Assembly (NCBI RefSeq): GCF_004571195.1 | Contig: NZ_CP038271.1 | Coordinates: 1,478,001 to 1,542,000, forward strand | Reading direction: 5' to 3' | DNA: 64,000 nt | From: Legionella geestiana | GTDB lineage: Bacteria > Pseudomonadota > Gammaproteobacteria > Legionellales > Legionellaceae | Shown here: positions 44,630 through 55,191 of the stretch, piece after piece | Numbering within the stretch: position 1 is the stretch's first letter | Layout of the letters: each line of letters starts with the position of its first letter | The notes under the pieces: model-generated | What the model was told of the DNA's origin: nothing | What the model saw: the letters and a program-made list of their open reading frames with translations, nothing else | Database searches by the model: none | Position numbers and translations under genes: made by a program

Positions 44630-46636
44630 TCAGCGCGCCAGTTCCGGGTACTTCTGGCAGATGGCGTCAAAGACTTTTTCAGGGGTCAGGCCAAGGTATT
44701 CAAACGCCTGTTCGGCAGGCGCTGAGACTCCGAAGCGGTCAATCCCGATAACGATGCCGTCAAGACCTGCGAATGCGTACCAAAAAGCGCTCACCCCTGC
44801 TTCAATGGCGACTCGCCGACGCACGCTCTGTGGCAGTATGGACTCACGCCACGTAATGTCGGCGGCCAGAAAACGCTCGCAGCAGGGCATGGAAACCACG
44901 CGTACCTGAACGCCCTGTGCGGAGAGCCTCAAAGCCACGGCAAGGGCAATCTGGACTTCTGAGCCGGTCGCCAGCAGCAGAATATCAGGCATCCCCTGGC
45001 AATCGTGCACGATATGTGCGCCCCGCGCAATATCGGCAATACTGCCCGCATGTGCCGGGAGAGCGGGAAGATTCTGGCGCGAAAGCAGCAGGCAGGAGGG
45101 GCCCTTAATGTGGGAAATGGCCTGTTGCCAGGCCACTCGCGTTTCGAGGCGGTCCGCCGGGCGCCACACCTCGACATTGGGGGTCATGCGCAGCATGGCC
45201 GCGTGCTCAATCGGCTGATGGGTAGGCCCGTCTTCACCCAGCCCGACCGAATCATGCGACAAGACATAAATCACGCGAATGCCCATGAGGGCCGAGAGGC
45301 GAATGGCGTTGCGGGCGTAATCGGCAAAAACGAGAAACGTGCCGCCATAGGGAATAAATCCTCCGTGCAGAGCAATGCCGTTCATAATGGCGCTCATGCC
45401 AAACTCGCGCACACCGTAATGCAGGTAATTACCGCTGAAATCCTCGCGGGTAATCGCGTGCGAGCCGCTCCAGTCGGTATTGTTTGAGCCGGTGAGGTCG
45501 GCGGAGCCGCCAAGCAGCTCGGGCAACAGTGGTCCAAAGGCCTCAAGGCACTCCTGGGAGGCTTTGCGTGTGGCGACAGGAGAGGTGTTCTGCAAAGCAG
45601 ATTCGATAAACCGTTTACTCTCTTCCTTCCAGTTGTCTGGAAGGTCGCCGTTGACCCGTCGCAGAAACACCGCATGTTCTGCCGGAAACTGTGTGCGATA
45701 GGCTTCAAGGAGCGCGAGCCATTCGTCTTCAAGGCGCGTGCCCGCCTCGGTAAAGCTCCAGGCAGCGCGGATGGATTCAGGAATGTCAAAAGGCGCATGG
45801 GGCCAGTTCAGCGCCTCACGCACAGCCTGAACGCCCTTTTCACCAAGTGGCGCACCGTGGGATTTTTCACTGCCGGCAAGCATTGAGCCATAGCCGATGA
45901 CGGTTTTACAGATAATAAGGCTGGGATGGCTGGTGTCAGCGCGTGCAGCCTCGATGGCGCGGGTGATGCTTTCAGGGTCATGGCCGTCAACTTGCTCAAT
46001 CACCTGCCAGTTACAGGCGCGAAAACGCATGGCGGTATCATCACTGAACCAGGAGTGGACCTCACCGTCAATGGAAATCCCGTTATCGTCATAGAATACA
46101 ATCAGTTTTCCAAGCCCAAGCGTACCGGCGAGCGAGCAGACTTCATGTGAGATGCCTTCCATCAGGCAGCCATCGCCCACAAAGGCATAGGTATGGTGGT
46201 CTACCAGTGGAAACCCTGGTTTATTAAACTGGCTTGCCAGTATTTTTTCCGCAATTGCCATGCCTGTGGCATTCGCAAGTCCCTGGCCAAGAGGGCCGGT
46301 AGTGGTTTCAACGCCCGGGGTTTCACCAAACTCAGGGTGCCCTGGAGTTTTTGAATGTAATTGACGAAACTGTTTGAGGTCGTCAATACTGAGAGCGTAA
46401 CCAGACAGGTGCAGGAGCGCATAGAGCAGCATGGAGCCGTGACCGTTGGAAAGAACGAAACGGTCGCGATTACACCAGAGCGGGTTTGCAGGGTTGTGTT
46501 TTAGAAACTGCTGCCACAGTACGGTTGCGATGTCGGCCATTCCAAGTGGCATGCCAGGGTGACCCGAGCGGGCTTTTTCTACAGCATCAATGCTCAGAAA
46601 GCGCAGCGCATTGGCAGATTCTCTGGAAAAATGCAT
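44630..46636 (-). CDS. tkt: Transketolase
   Basis: 668 residues. Thiamine diphosphate site [22 protein letters not shown]-terminal [21 protein letters not shown], and [15 protein letters not shown] are all present. It transfers two-carbon units in the pentose phosphate pathway. It is the first gene of the tkt-gap-pgk operon. Confidence 0.97.
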   Translation of the reverse strand: MHFSRESANALRFLSIDAVEKARSGHPGMPLGMADIATVLWQQFLKHNPANPLWCNRDRFVLSNGHGSMLLYALLHLSGYALSIDDLKQFRQLHSKTPGHPEFGETPGVETTTGPLGQGLANATGMAIAEKILASQFNKPGFPLVDHHTYAFVGDGCLMEGISHEVCSLAGTLGLGKLIVFYDDNGISIDGEVHSWFSDDTAMRFRACNWQVIEQVDGHDPESITRAIEAARADTSHPSLIICKTVIGYGSMLAGSEKSHGAPLGEKGVQAVREALNWPHAPFDIPESIRAAWSFTEAGTRLEDEWLALLEAYRTQFPAEHAVFLRRVNGDLPDNWKEESKRFIESALQNTSPVATRKASQECLEAFGPLLPELLGGSADLTGSNNTDWSGSHAITREDFSGNYLHYGVREFGMSAIMNGIALHGGFIPYGGTFLVFADYARNAIRLSALMGIRVIYVLSHDSVGLGEDGPTHQPIEHAAMLRMTPNVEVWRPADRLETRVAWQQAISHIKGPSCLLLSRQNLPALPAHAGSIADIARGAHIVHDCQGMPDILLLATGSEVQIALAVALRLSAQGVQVRVVSMPCCERFLAADITWRESILPQSVRRRVAIEAGVSAFWYAFAGLDGIVIGIDRFGVSAPAEQAFEYLGLTPEKVFDAICQKYPELAR

Positions 46637-46710
46637 GAATTCTCTTGTGCTGACAACAGGGTTTGTATTGTCGCTCAGAAGTATTCAGACATCAAGGTGA
46701 ATGAAACCAT

Positions 46711-46739
46711 TTTACCAATTGACCAAAACTTGATATATT
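46711..46739 (+). promoter_or_regulatory. Promoter of the orphan membrane protein gene
   Basis: TTTACC and TATATT with a 17-base spacer, in an AT-rich stretch, 44 bases before the ATG at 46783. Confidence 0.5.
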
Positions 46740-46782
46740 TGCGCACTGTAAAGATCTAAAAATCATTATTTGAGCAGAATTA

Positions 46783-48069
46783 ATGACCGCCACACTGACA
46801 CGTTTGCAGCAGCACGGATTTCTTCGACAGGTACCTGAAGGTATGCCTGTTGATACATATCTGCGCGAACTGCCGGGGTGGCTTGATGAGCAGGATGCGG
46901 CCTTTCATTCCCGGATGGTACGTGAGCACAGCCTGCTCCAGCTTGAGTATAACGTGGTCTGCGCCAACCTCGCCGCCGGATTTTCAAGAGAAAGCAGCAG
47001 TGCATCCGTGCTGCGCCCCGGGGTGGAAGCTGCACTTGCCATTGCAGAAATGCTGCGCCGTCTCTACCGTGACCACCTTGGTGCGAAATCCGAATTAAAG
47101 CGGCTCAATGACGACATCCTTCTTTACCGCCGGCTGCTTGAGTGTGCGGGCTATGATTTAGGAGCGGCAGAAGTGGATGCGCCGGAGGATTATTCGGGTC
47201 TGACTGGTATCGCCCGTACACTGTTTTCTCATGGCAACTGGGCACGCCTTATGACCGGGCGCGCGCGCCGCGTACTGATTGCCGTCAGTGAGTTTGGACG
47301 GGGTGTCGGACAGTTTTCAAAATGGGTTGCCAAAGTGGACAAGGGTCTTGGGCCGGCTATGGCCTGGATTGGGTTCCTGTATTTTATTCCGCGGTTTTTA
47401 GCCAATTCACTGCTGCTGATTCGCCATCTCGTGCCAGGCTCCTGGATGCCTGAAACCGAAAAGCAAATCGATTTCGGCTCGCGGGTGCTCGGTCAGATGC
47501 AGCGGCGGGGACTTGAGTTTTTTAACGATGCGGCCTGGCTGCCCACGGGTATTCTAAGCTGCTTTGTGCTGATTGGCGCACTCGGTCCGGCTGGGGCGTA
47601 CCTGACGTTTGCCATGTTTGTTTATGATGTCCTGGCCGCTGCCATTCGTGCGCTCTATGAGTGCCTGCGTCTTAAGCGTTTGTGGGATGCCTATGCGGCC
47701 ATTGAGGCGCGCACGGAGGAAGAGCAGGAGGAGCTTGAATCGCTAAAAGACGGTTTGCGTTCGCGTTGTAAGCTTGAGCTCGTGCGCCTTGGTTCCAGTG
47801 TGTTGCAGACCCTGCTGCTGGCAGGCGTCATGGTGCTTTTGTTACCGGCCTTCACTGCAAATCCTCTACTGGCGCTGATTGGCGCGTCACTGGTCCTGAT
47901 GGTGACCTCTCTGGCATGGATGGTGGACAACTGGCTGAAAACACAGGCTTCCATACCAGACATGCGCCCGCTTGATACCGAATCTGCCCGCTCCCGCTTT
48001 TCGTTTTTTGCGGGCTCGGAAAGCGCTTCCCCTTCCCCGGCAGAAACCTTCCCTTGCCCGGCTTTCTGA
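46783..48069 (+). CDS. Orphan multi-helix membrane protein, candidate effector (428 aa)
   Basis: I do not recognise a family. The N-terminal 140 residues are soluble and helical; hydrophobic stretches follow at about 190-220, 246-285 and 345-390, with a charged coiled-coil-like segment (AIEARTEEEQEELESLKDGLRSR, residues about 306-328) between. The C-terminus is Ser/Pro-rich (FFAGSESASPSPAETFPCPAF). There is no signal peptide. Membrane proteins with soluble helical ends and own AT-rich promoters are common among Dot/Icm substrates, but that role is only a suggestion. Confidence 0.6.
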   Translation: MTATLTRLQQHGFLRQVPEGMPVDTYLRELPGWLDEQDAAFHSRMVREHSLLQLEYNVVCANLAAGFSRESSSASVLRPGVEAALAIAEMLRRLYRDHLGAKSELKRLNDDILLYRRLLECAGYDLGAAEVDAPEDYSGLTGIARTLFSHGNWARLMTGRARRVLIAVSEFGRGVGQFSKWVAKVDKGLGPAMAWIGFLYFIPRFLANSLLLIRHLVPGSWMPETEKQIDFGSRVLGQMQRRGLEFFNDAAWLPTGILSCFVLIGALGPAGAYLTFAMFVYDVLAAAIRALYECLRLKRLWDAYAAIEARTEEEQEELESLKDGLRSRCKLELVRLGSSVLQTLLLAGVMVLLLPAFTANPLLALIGASLVLMVTSLAWMVDNWLKTQASIPDMRPLDTESARSRFSFFAGSESASPSPAETFPCPAF

Positions 48070-48103
48070 TGATAAGCTGGCGTTTTTGCCCGCAGGAACA
48101 GCC

Positions 48104-50140
48104 ATGTCGCGCTCATTGCCCCAATTTTCTACCCTTAACCCTGAAACGTTTCCCAATCAGCTGGATGCACTCCTGACGCGTCACCTTGAGGCGACCGAAT
48201 CCCTTATTGAGGCGCACCCGCGCACCTGGGATACGCTCATGCAGCCGCTGGAGCAGATGGACAATGCGCTCGAAATATTCTGGTCGCCGCTTTCGCACCT
48301 GCAGTCAGTTACCGATACTGAAGCATTGCGTGCCTGTGTTGAGGCCTGTCTGCCGAAGCTTTCCGCCTTTGAAACGGCCATGGGGCAGAATGTGCGGCTC
48401 TTCGAAGCTCTGCGCGCGCTGCGCGAGACAGTCAGTAACCCTGTTGACCAGAAAATTCTTGATGACGCGCTGCTCGATTTCACCCTCTCAGGCGTGGCGC
48501 TTTCCGATACCGACAAAAAACGTTTTGAAGCCATAGAGGCGCGTCTCACGGAGCTTTCGCACCAGTTTCAAAACCGCGTACTGGATGCAACGGATGCGTT
48601 TTCACTGCAGATTACTGATGAGGCGCGTCTTAAAGGGTTGCCGGAGCACGCCCTGCATGCGGCACGTGAGCGCGCGCAGCAAAAGGGGGTACCTGGCTGG
48701 CTGCTAAACCTTGAGTTTCCCTGTTTTCAGGCGGTAATGACCTGTGCCGAAGACCGCGCGCTGCGTGCTGACATGCACATGGCCTGGCAGACCCGGGCAT
48801 CTGATGTTGGCCCTTTTGCCGGACAATTTGACAACAGTGCCTGCATGCAGGAGATACTGATGTTGCGCGCAGAGAAGGCGAAAATGCTCGGCTTTGGCAA
48901 TTTTGCAGAACTTTCACTCGCCACCAAAATGGCTAAAACGCCGGCTGAAGTCATCGATTTCCTGACGGATTTATGCCATCGCGCCCGCAAACAGGCTGAG
49001 GCCGAATACGCCTCACTCAAGACCTTTGCCGCCGCACACTGCGGGCTTGAGCACCTGGAGCCCTGGGACATTGGCTTTGTTTCCGAAAAACAGCGTCACG
49101 CCTGTTTTGACATCACCCAGGAAAGCCTGCGTCCGTGGTTTTCTGAGCCTAAAGTGTTACAGGGGCTTTTTGACATTATTAAACGCCTGTATGGCGTAAC
49201 CTTTGAGCCGGTTCAGGATGTGGACGTGTGGCACCCGGATGTGAAGTGTCTGGCGCTTGTGGATGCCGAGCGGGCCATACGCGGATATCTTTATGTCGAC
49301 CTTTTTGCCCGTGCCCGAAAGCGCGGTGGTGCGTGGATGGATGCCTGTCAAAGCCGCTGGCGCATGCCGGATGGCAGTCTCCAGCTTCCCGTAGCCACCC
49401 TGACCTGTAATTTCGCAAAACCAGCCGCAGGACGGGTGCCGACATTGTCGCACGAAGAAGTTATCACCCTGTTTCATGAAATGGGGCATTGCCTGCACCA
49501 CCTATTGACCCGCGTGGAGCGGCTTGGAGCGTCCGGCATTCGCGCCGTGGAATGGGATGCCGTGGAACTGCCAAGTCAGTTTCATGAAAACTGGTGCTGG
49601 GACTTTGAGGCGCTCTCAGGCCTCAGTGCGCATGTCGAAACCGGCGAGCCGCTGCCACGCACGCTTTTTGACAAAATGCTTGCCGCCCGCAATTTTCAGT
49701 CTGCCCTTGCGATGCTGCGCCAGGTGGAATTCGCACTCTTTGATTTTCAACTCCACCTGGCCGATGCCGCGTCACCAAACGTGATTGAAAACACGCTTGA
49801 GGCCGTGCGTCAACAGACAGCGGTTCTGCCCATAGCGCCCTGGCAGCGGTTTGCACACAGTTTTAGCCACATCTTTGGCGGTGGCTATGCGGCAGGGTAT
49901 TACAGCTATCTCTGGGCGGAAGTCCTTTCGAGCGATGCCTTTGCCCGCTTTGAGGAAGAAGGCATTTTCAATGCCGGGACGGGGCGGGATTTTCTGCGCT
50001 GCGTGCTTGAAGTGGGGGGCTCGCGTCCGGCTGCGGATTCGTTTCGCTGCTTCAGAGGACGGGCTCCGGCAATTGACGCACTGCTTCGGCACAATGAAAT
50101 AGGGGGGCGGCTTCCAGCGTATTGCGACCCTGGCGTTTAG
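48104..50140 (+). CDS. prlC: Oligopeptidase A (M3 family)
   Basis: 678 residues. Zinc site LFHEMGHCLHHLL (HExxH) with the downstream glutamate in VELPSQFHENWCWD. PrlC is a cytosolic metalloendopeptidase that breaks down signal peptides and short peptides. The ATG at 48104 starts MSRSLPQFSTLNPE, a normal family start; CAGGAA lies upstream. Its 3' end overlaps the convergent diguanylate cyclase gene by 89 bases. Confidence 0.95.
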   Translation: MSRSLPQFSTLNPETFPNQLDALLTRHLEATESLIEAHPRTWDTLMQPLEQMDNALEIFWSPLSHLQSVTDTEALRACVEACLPKLSAFETAMGQNVRLFEALRALRETVSNPVDQKILDDALLDFTLSGVALSDTDKKRFEAIEARLTELSHQFQNRVLDATDAFSLQITDEARLKGLPEHALHAARERAQQKGVPGWLLNLEFPCFQAVMTCAEDRALRADMHMAWQTRASDVGPFAGQFDNSACMQEILMLRAEKAKMLGFGNFAELSLATKMAKTPAEVIDFLTDLCHRARKQAEAEYASLKTFAAAHCGLEHLEPWDIGFVSEKQRHACFDITQESLRPWFSEPKVLQGLFDIIKRLYGVTFEPVQDVDVWHPDVKCLALVDAERAIRGYLYVDLFARARKRGGAWMDACQSRWRMPDGSLQLPVATLTCNFAKPAAGRVPTLSHEEVITLFHEMGHCLHHLLTRVERLGASGIRAVEWDAVELPSQFHENWCWDFEALSGLSAHVETGEPLPRTLFDKMLAARNFQSALAMLRQVEFALFDFQLHLADAASPNVIENTLEAVRQQTAVLPIAPWQRFAHSFSHIFGGGYAAGYYSYLWAEVLSSDAFARFEEEGIFNAGTGRDFLRCVLEVGGSRPAADSFRCFRGRAPAIDALLRHNEIGGRLPAYCDPGV

Positions 50141-51236
50141 CCCGATAGAGTGCGGCATCTGCCTGTGCTAAAAGGTGATCTTCAGCGGCATCTCCTGCCG
50201 GGATGCCCGCGACCACACCGATGGAAAGGGTTATCAGCCCCCACGGCGAGCCCGAATGCGGCAGCTGTTCCAGGTAAAGTTCCTGCTGAATCTCAAGGCC
50301 AATGCTTTTTGCGTGCTCGAGGCCTGTATTAAAAAGAATAATGGCGATTTCATCGCCGCCAAAGCGTGCGGCAAGGTCTGTTGTGCGGCGCACGATACGG
50401 CGAAGGATGCGTGCGATATGCTGTAGGCACTGGTCCCCTCCGAGGTGACCGTAATGGTCGTTATACTGTTTGAAATAATCAATATCAATCAATATCAGCC
50501 CAATGGGGGTCTCTGCACGTTTGCAGCGCATCCAGTCGGCATGCAGCTGTTCGTTAAAATGATGCCGGTTGGCAAGATGCGTTAAAGCGTCTGTGCGGGA
50601 GGTGCGGAGCAGTTTTTCGTTCATGCCCTGGAGCCGTTTGAGCAGGGATTCGCGGCTAATTTCGAGGCGGGTATTTTCAAGCAGCGCATTCCTGTGCTGC
50701 GTGAACACGTACATGATAAAAAGTGCGTACAAAAAAATCGCCGTACCAAAATACACATATTCTTCATGTGTCGCTGTGAGCGTCATGATTATCATTGGCG
50801 TCAATGTCGGGATGACAAACGCCAGGTAACAGGGCCGGGACGCAGAAAATGCCGAGATGGACAGCGTGGTGCCGCTTGTTAACATGAGAGCGGCAAAAAG
50901 CTGTTGAAACATGCTCATCTCATTGAAATACACCCAGTACAGCGAACCCCACATGCAACCATTGAGAAAAACAATGCCAAACATTACCTTGTGACAGAGG
51001 ATAAGCTTCGCGTTTTGCCGACAGTGACCTGCATATGCTGAGAGCATAAAGCGCGCAAGACCGGTCAAAACCGTGCCGGCAAGCCAGAGATGAAGCCCTG
51101 GCAGGGTGGCGCTTGTCATTTCAAAATACCCATAGACTATCAGGGCGGAAAGCATGTTAAAGAGTGCGCCGCGCTTTCCCTGTTCAAAGAGGTGCCTCAG
51201 CATGTGCAGGAAAACCCTGTGCTCTGTCTTCTGCAT
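50052..51236 (-). CDS. Membrane diguanylate cyclase (GGDEF)
   Basis: 394 residues: about six N-terminal membrane helices (residues about 20-185), a short coiled coil, then a GGDEF domain with IDIDYFKQYNDHYGHLGGDQCL and the active site FGGDEIAIIL. A product-inhibition I-site RTTD lies five residues before the GGDE. It should make cyclic di-GMP from GTP at the inner membrane. The ATG at 51236 follows an in-frame TTG. The sensory domain is not recognised. Confidence 0.92.
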   Translation of the reverse strand: MQKTEHRVFLHMLRHLFEQGKRGALFNMLSALIVYGYFEMTSATLPGLHLWLAGTVLTGLARFMLSAYAGHCRQNAKLILCHKVMFGIVFLNGCMWGSLYWVYFNEMSMFQQLFAALMLTSGTTLSISAFSASRPCYLAFVIPTLTPMIIMTLTATHEEYVYFGTAIFLYALFIMYVFTQHRNALLENTRLEISRESLLKRLQGMNEKLLRTSRTDALTHLANRHHFNEQLHADWMRCKRAETPIGLILIDIDYFKQYNDHYGHLGGDQCLQHIARILRRIVRRTTDLAARFGGDEIAIILFNTGLEHAKSIGLEIQQELYLEQLPHSGSPWGLITLSIGVVAGIPAGDAAEDHLLAQADAALYRAKRQGRNTLEAAPLFHCAEAVRQLPEPVL

Positions 51237-51297
51237 CAATGCACCCCCGTTTCAGTGGCATACCCATAATGGTACACCACGCTCGCGATGTTGCAAG

Positions 51298-54048
51298 TCA
51301 GGATGCTCGAGGTGAGCGCCTTTCAGCAGAGCTCGAAGCCTCAGAGGAGCGCGAAGCATTTGAAAAAAAAGGACGCAGCCGTGCCGGGAAGCCCTTGTCG
51401 GTTTCTTGAGGAAATCGCCACAGAGGAGAAGAGCTTCGCAGTGCCGGCGGGAGTGTCAGCTGTGTATATATCAGTCGCAGCGGATTATGGCGCTCGACCT
51501 CCTGCGTCACGCCGCAGGGAATACGGCGATTGATGCCATCCACCTCCATGACGGTATTCAAGTGCTGATGATAAAGCGGGATAAGCCGTGCGAGTGCTGT
51601 CAAATCTGACGCGCTTAAGTTTGTTTTTTGGACGGCACTCTTCATCAGTATTGCAACGTGCTCCAAAAATTCAAAAGTCTTCGGTGGCATAATTTTAAAA
51701 GCCAGGTACTCCGAATGGAGGACATTAAGTGTTTCAATAGCCTCTGCGGGTGTTTCAGGCAGTGGCAGTGGATTCGCGCAAAAATCATAAATGCTGGCAG
51801 GCCACGGCTTGAAGCGATGGGAGAGTTTATCAAGCTCCATCTCGGGAACAGGTGACTCACTCAGGTGAAAGCTCTGGAGCGTGGTGTATACAGGCTGTAC
51901 TTCAAAACCCAGCCGCATTTTAAGACTTAACAGCGTAAAAAGCACTTTTCCCTGGGCCTCTGCGCGTGCGATAGAGCCGGCTGCTCCCTGAGCGGCAAAG
52001 AGCAGGTCGGATTTCAGGTGTCCAACAAACGGCAGCGTGTTGGGGAAAACTTGCTGGCAACGGCGTATGTTCGCGCGATTTTTTTGAGAGCTCAGCAGTT
52101 CGCCAAGCTCACGAAGAACGGCATGCTGCTCCATGTCAGGGCTGCAATGTGCTTCCATGGCGCGGGAAACCGACTGGTGGTTCAATACGGACGAGAGGCA
52201 CATGAGTCCGTGTATATCAGGCTCGCGTTCGCTGGAAGCGCCTGCCATTGCGGGCGCGAGGTTTGTGAGCAGGGTCATGGTGTCTTGAAGCTGGCGCACA
52301 TCGCCTGAAAGCCCATGTTTTGAGAGATGCTCAGAGAGACTTTGCCACCATTGTGTTTGCAGATACAGTATGGGGGTTTGCTCCGCGCAGGGGACTTCAA
52401 GGGCGAGGCCATCGCGCAGTTCATCCGGCGTAAGTCGCCTCGTAGAATTACTCGACAACGCATATGCATCATGTGCAATCCAGTCGCATGCGGTAAGGTG
52501 ATGGGGGTCTTTTACATTCATGGCCATGGAAAGCGCTTTTTTAAGCGGCATGGGCTTGGCCTGAAACCGCGCGTCAAGCGGCCATTGTGCGAGATTGAGC
52601 GCCCGTCCTCTGCACAGATTATTCTCATCCCTGCGACAGATTGTTTGAAAATCGTCCAACATGTCTGCGGTCTCTTTATCAAGAAGTACTTCAAGCTCGC
52701 ATAAAAAATCTCCGATAACATCGTTATTAACGGTGCGAAACGCGGATAACGGATTGAAATGCACCAGCAGCCAAATCATGCATGTACTGACCATGCGCTG
52801 GTGCGCATCGCCAAATTTGAGAAGGGTTGTAAGGCGACTGACAAGTGTGGGCAGGTCCGCCTGAAGCTGCAGTCCGAGCGTCTGGTGCAGGATTTTCTCG
52901 AGCGTAAAAAGACGTGGCGTCCCTTCTCTTTCACGGCTGGTGCTTATCAGCCACAGGCTGTTATTCAGTGCAAGGCTCATGTCGATGCCTGAATCGGGAG
53001 ATTGAACCTCCGGAGACAACGGCACTTCTGTGGGCGGGGTCAGAAGGCCCTGTCGAACCAGATGGCGTAGAAATCCATGCCACAGACGGGTTTTGTTCTC
53101 CTGCGCTGTCTGGAAGTCCTTTTGAAGGTACCAGTTCACGTGTCTGATAGCACGATGAATCGCATTAAGGCCATCGGGGTCTGTAAAGACCGCCTTGCGC
53201 AGTGCCCGCCGTTCTTTCAGGCTGTTTCCTTTCAGGCAGTAGTCGGCAAGTGTGACCTGCAGTGGCGTTTCAAGTACTGGCGGACATTCAGCAGAGCGGC
53301 ACTCTCTGGCCGTGAAGGCCCCCGAAATGCTGTCATCTCCCATGGACGCGCTCAGTGTCTCCACGGTGCTGCTTGAAGACGATGACTCCAGTGTGCGTGG
53401 CGTTTCGCACGATTGAAGAGGGCGCCTCTGTTGGAAGAGATGAGGATACTGCTCGGAAAACCGTGTCGGGGACTCGTGCTCTGCAGTCAGCAGTTGTCCG
53501 TCAAGCGGGGGCATGGGAATTCGCGATACATCAACATACCTCAGTGCTTCAGAGAGTGCACCTCCCTTATCAAGCGTGAAGGGCGTTTTTCCAAGCTCGT
53601 TCACTATCCAGCGATTACAGGAGGAGTGTCTAACAAGGCAGAGAATGATTTCTATCTTTTGCGGGATTTCAAGCCGCTCATGACTGACAGCAAGGTGAAG
53701 CGGCGTGTTGCCCAGGCTGTCTTTACCGTTTATCATCATCGGGAACAGGTCTGTCAGCCATTCGAGGTGCTCGCGGTTGTCAGGGAGGTAATAGAGGATG
53801 GCCAGATGCAGGATAGACTGTTTATTCTGATCGGTCTGGCAGGCAAGTGCCTTGAGTCTCTCATCTTCAAGCAGGGCTTTTAGTACGGTGTAGTGTTGAT
53901 GCATGATGAGCTGGTGAAAAACTGTGCGACCCCTGAAAAGTCTTCTGCTGAATAACTCAGGCGATTTTTTTTCAAATTTTACGAGTTTCTCGTATAGTTT
54001 ATCTGAATTCTTTTCTGTGGTAATGGCAGTCAACAGTTTTGTTTTCAT
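51298..54048 (-). CDS. Ankyrin-repeat protein, candidate Dot/Icm effector
   Basis: 916 residues. The N-terminal 180 residues contain about four ankyrin-like repeats (GRTVFHQLIMHQHYTVLKAL, SILHLAILYY, GNTPLHLAVSHERLEI, GKTPFTL). The remaining 700 residues are helical and unrecognised, with a Ser-rich patch near 225-240. The C-terminus (FSNASRSSEASSSAERRSPRAS) is rich in Ser, Ala and Glu. The ATG at 54048 follows GGGAG. Ankyrin proteins of this size are a common Legionella effector class, so secretion is plausible. Confidence 0.75.
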   Translation of the reverse strand: MKTKLLTAITTEKNSDKLYEKLVKFEKKSPELFSRRLFRGRTVFHQLIMHQHYTVLKALLEDERLKALACQTDQNKQSILHLAILYYLPDNREHLEWLTDLFPMMINGKDSLGNTPLHLAVSHERLEIPQKIEIILCLVRHSSCNRWIVNELGKTPFTLDKGGALSEALRYVDVSRIPMPPLDGQLLTAEHESPTRFSEQYPHLFQQRRPLQSCETPRTLESSSSSSTVETLSASMGDDSISGAFTARECRSAECPPVLETPLQVTLADYCLKGNSLKERRALRKAVFTDPDGLNAIHRAIRHVNWYLQKDFQTAQENKTRLWHGFLRHLVRQGLLTPPTEVPLSPEVQSPDSGIDMSLALNNSLWLISTSREREGTPRLFTLEKILHQTLGLQLQADLPTLVSRLTTLLKFGDAHQRMVSTCMIWLLVHFNPLSAFRTVNNDVIGDFLCELEVLLDKETADMLDDFQTICRRDENNLCRGRALNLAQWPLDARFQAKPMPLKKALSMAMNVKDPHHLTACDWIAHDAYALSSNSTRRLTPDELRDGLALEVPCAEQTPILYLQTQWWQSLSEHLSKHGLSGDVRQLQDTMTLLTNLAPAMAGASSEREPDIHGLMCLSSVLNHQSVSRAMEAHCSPDMEQHAVLRELGELLSSQKNRANIRRCQQVFPNTLPFVGHLKSDLLFAAQGAAGSIARAEAQGKVLFTLLSLKMRLGFEVQPVYTTLQSFHLSESPVPEMELDKLSHRFKPWPASIYDFCANPLPLPETPAEAIETLNVLHSEYLAFKIMPPKTFEFLEHVAILMKSAVQKTNLSASDLTALARLIPLYHQHLNTVMEVDGINRRIPCGVTQEVERHNPLRLIYTQLTLPPALRSSSPLWRFPQETDKGFPARLRPFFSNASRSSEASSSAERRSPRAS

Positions 54049-54188
54049 CACACTACTCCCTTATTTTTGTTGACTAAACGTTAACGTGTGGACAAAAAAA
54101 AAGCAACATTTTTTTGATAAAAGTATTGACAATATGCAGAGGATTGCGTCAACATCTTGACGCCGTATTTTTGCAGGCGAGGAAAAGC

Positions 54189-54719
54189 ATGCGTACAGGA
54201 AGCGCTCAGGAGACGGGCGAGGAGCAGATAGCCGAGGTGACGGTTACCGATATCAACGGTCACGAAACCACTCTCGCAAATTTTGCCGGTAAGGTGCTGC
54301 TTATCGTGAATGTGGCCAGTCGCTGCGGGTTTACCGGCCAGTACGCCGAACTGGAGAAACTTCAACAGGCGTATTCATCGGCGGGCTTCAGTGTGCTTGC
54401 TTTTCCCTGTAATCAGTTTTTGCATCAGGAGCCTCTCAGCAACGTCGGAATTTTGGCATTTGCTGAAAGCTGTTATCGGGTTACTTTTCCAATATTTGCA
54501 CGCATTGATGTGCGAGGACGCTCTCAGGCACCTATTTATGCATGGCTTGCCCGGCACATGAAGCGCAGGCCGCTGTTGCTTGTGCCCTGGAACTTTACCA
54601 AATTTCTTATTGGCGCGGATGGCAAAGTGGTGCGCCGGTTTTTACCGACGGCATCTTTTGATACCATCCGTGAAGCCATTGAACGTGAACTGGAGAAAAG
54701 CCAACATGCCGACCTTTGA
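54189..54719 (+). CDS. Glutathione peroxidase family protein
   Basis: 176 residues with the Cys-type active site NVASRCGFTGQYAELEKLQ, the glutamine in FPCNQF and the tryptophan in WNFTKFLI. It reduces peroxides with a thiol donor. The ATG at 54189 follows GAGGAAA. It overlaps yajQ by 14 bases. Confidence 0.93.
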   Translation: MRTGSAQETGEEQIAEVTVTDINGHETTLANFAGKVLLIVNVASRCGFTGQYAELEKLQQAYSSAGFSVLAFPCNQFLHQEPLSNVGILAFAESCYRVTFPIFARIDVRGRSQAPIYAWLARHMKRRPLLLVPWNFTKFLIGADGKVVRRFLPTASFDTIREAIERELEKSQHADL

Positions 54720-55191
54720 CATTGTTTCAGAGATTAACACGGTTGAACTGCGTCACGCAGTTGAAAACGCTGAACGTGAGCTCGGAACCCGCTTTGATTT
54801 TCGCGGGGTTGAGTCGAGCATCGTGCTGAATGATCTCGCAGTGACGCTCAAATCAGAGTCTGATTTTCAGGTGCGACAGCTTGAAGAGCTGTTTCGCAAC
54901 CATTGTGTAAAGCGCAATGTCGATACCTCCGGCGTGGAAATGGAAGATGCGCCAGTGCATTCGGGTAAAACATTTTCCCTGACGATGACCTTTAAGCAGG
55001 GTATCGATCAGCCTACGGCCAAAGAAATCGTGAAATTTCTGAAAGACAGTAAGCTCAAGGTGCAGGGCTCTATTCAAGGCGATAAGGTGCGGGTCAGCGG
55101 TAAAAAGCGCGATGATTTGCAGGAGTGTATCGCAGCACTTAAAAAGTCAGACATCAAACTGCCTCTGCAGTTTGAGAATTTCAGGGATTAA
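54706..55191 (+). CDS. yajQ: YajQ family nucleotide-binding protein
   Basis: 161 residues: MPTFDIVSEINTVELRHAV, GTRFDFRGVESSI, and the C-terminal KKRDDLQECIAALKKSDIKLPLQFENFRD region (positions about 133-161), all typical of UPF0234/YajQ. A Xanthomonas homologue binds cyclic di-GMP. The ATG at 54706 lies within the gpx 3' end, indicating coupling. Confidence 0.95.
   Translation: MPTFDIVSEINTVELRHAVENAERELGTRFDFRGVESSIVLNDLAVTLKSESDFQVRQLEELFRNHCVKRNVDTSGVEMEDAPVHSGKTFSLTMTFKQGIDQPTAKEIVKFLKDSKLKVQGSIQGDKVRVSGKKRDDLQECIAALKKSDIKLPLQFENFRD

Noticed and set aside
48058-48069. CPAF at the C-terminus of the 46783 protein as a CaaX box
   Set aside because: Proline at the first aliphatic position makes prenylation unlikely; a chance Cys at position -4 is common.
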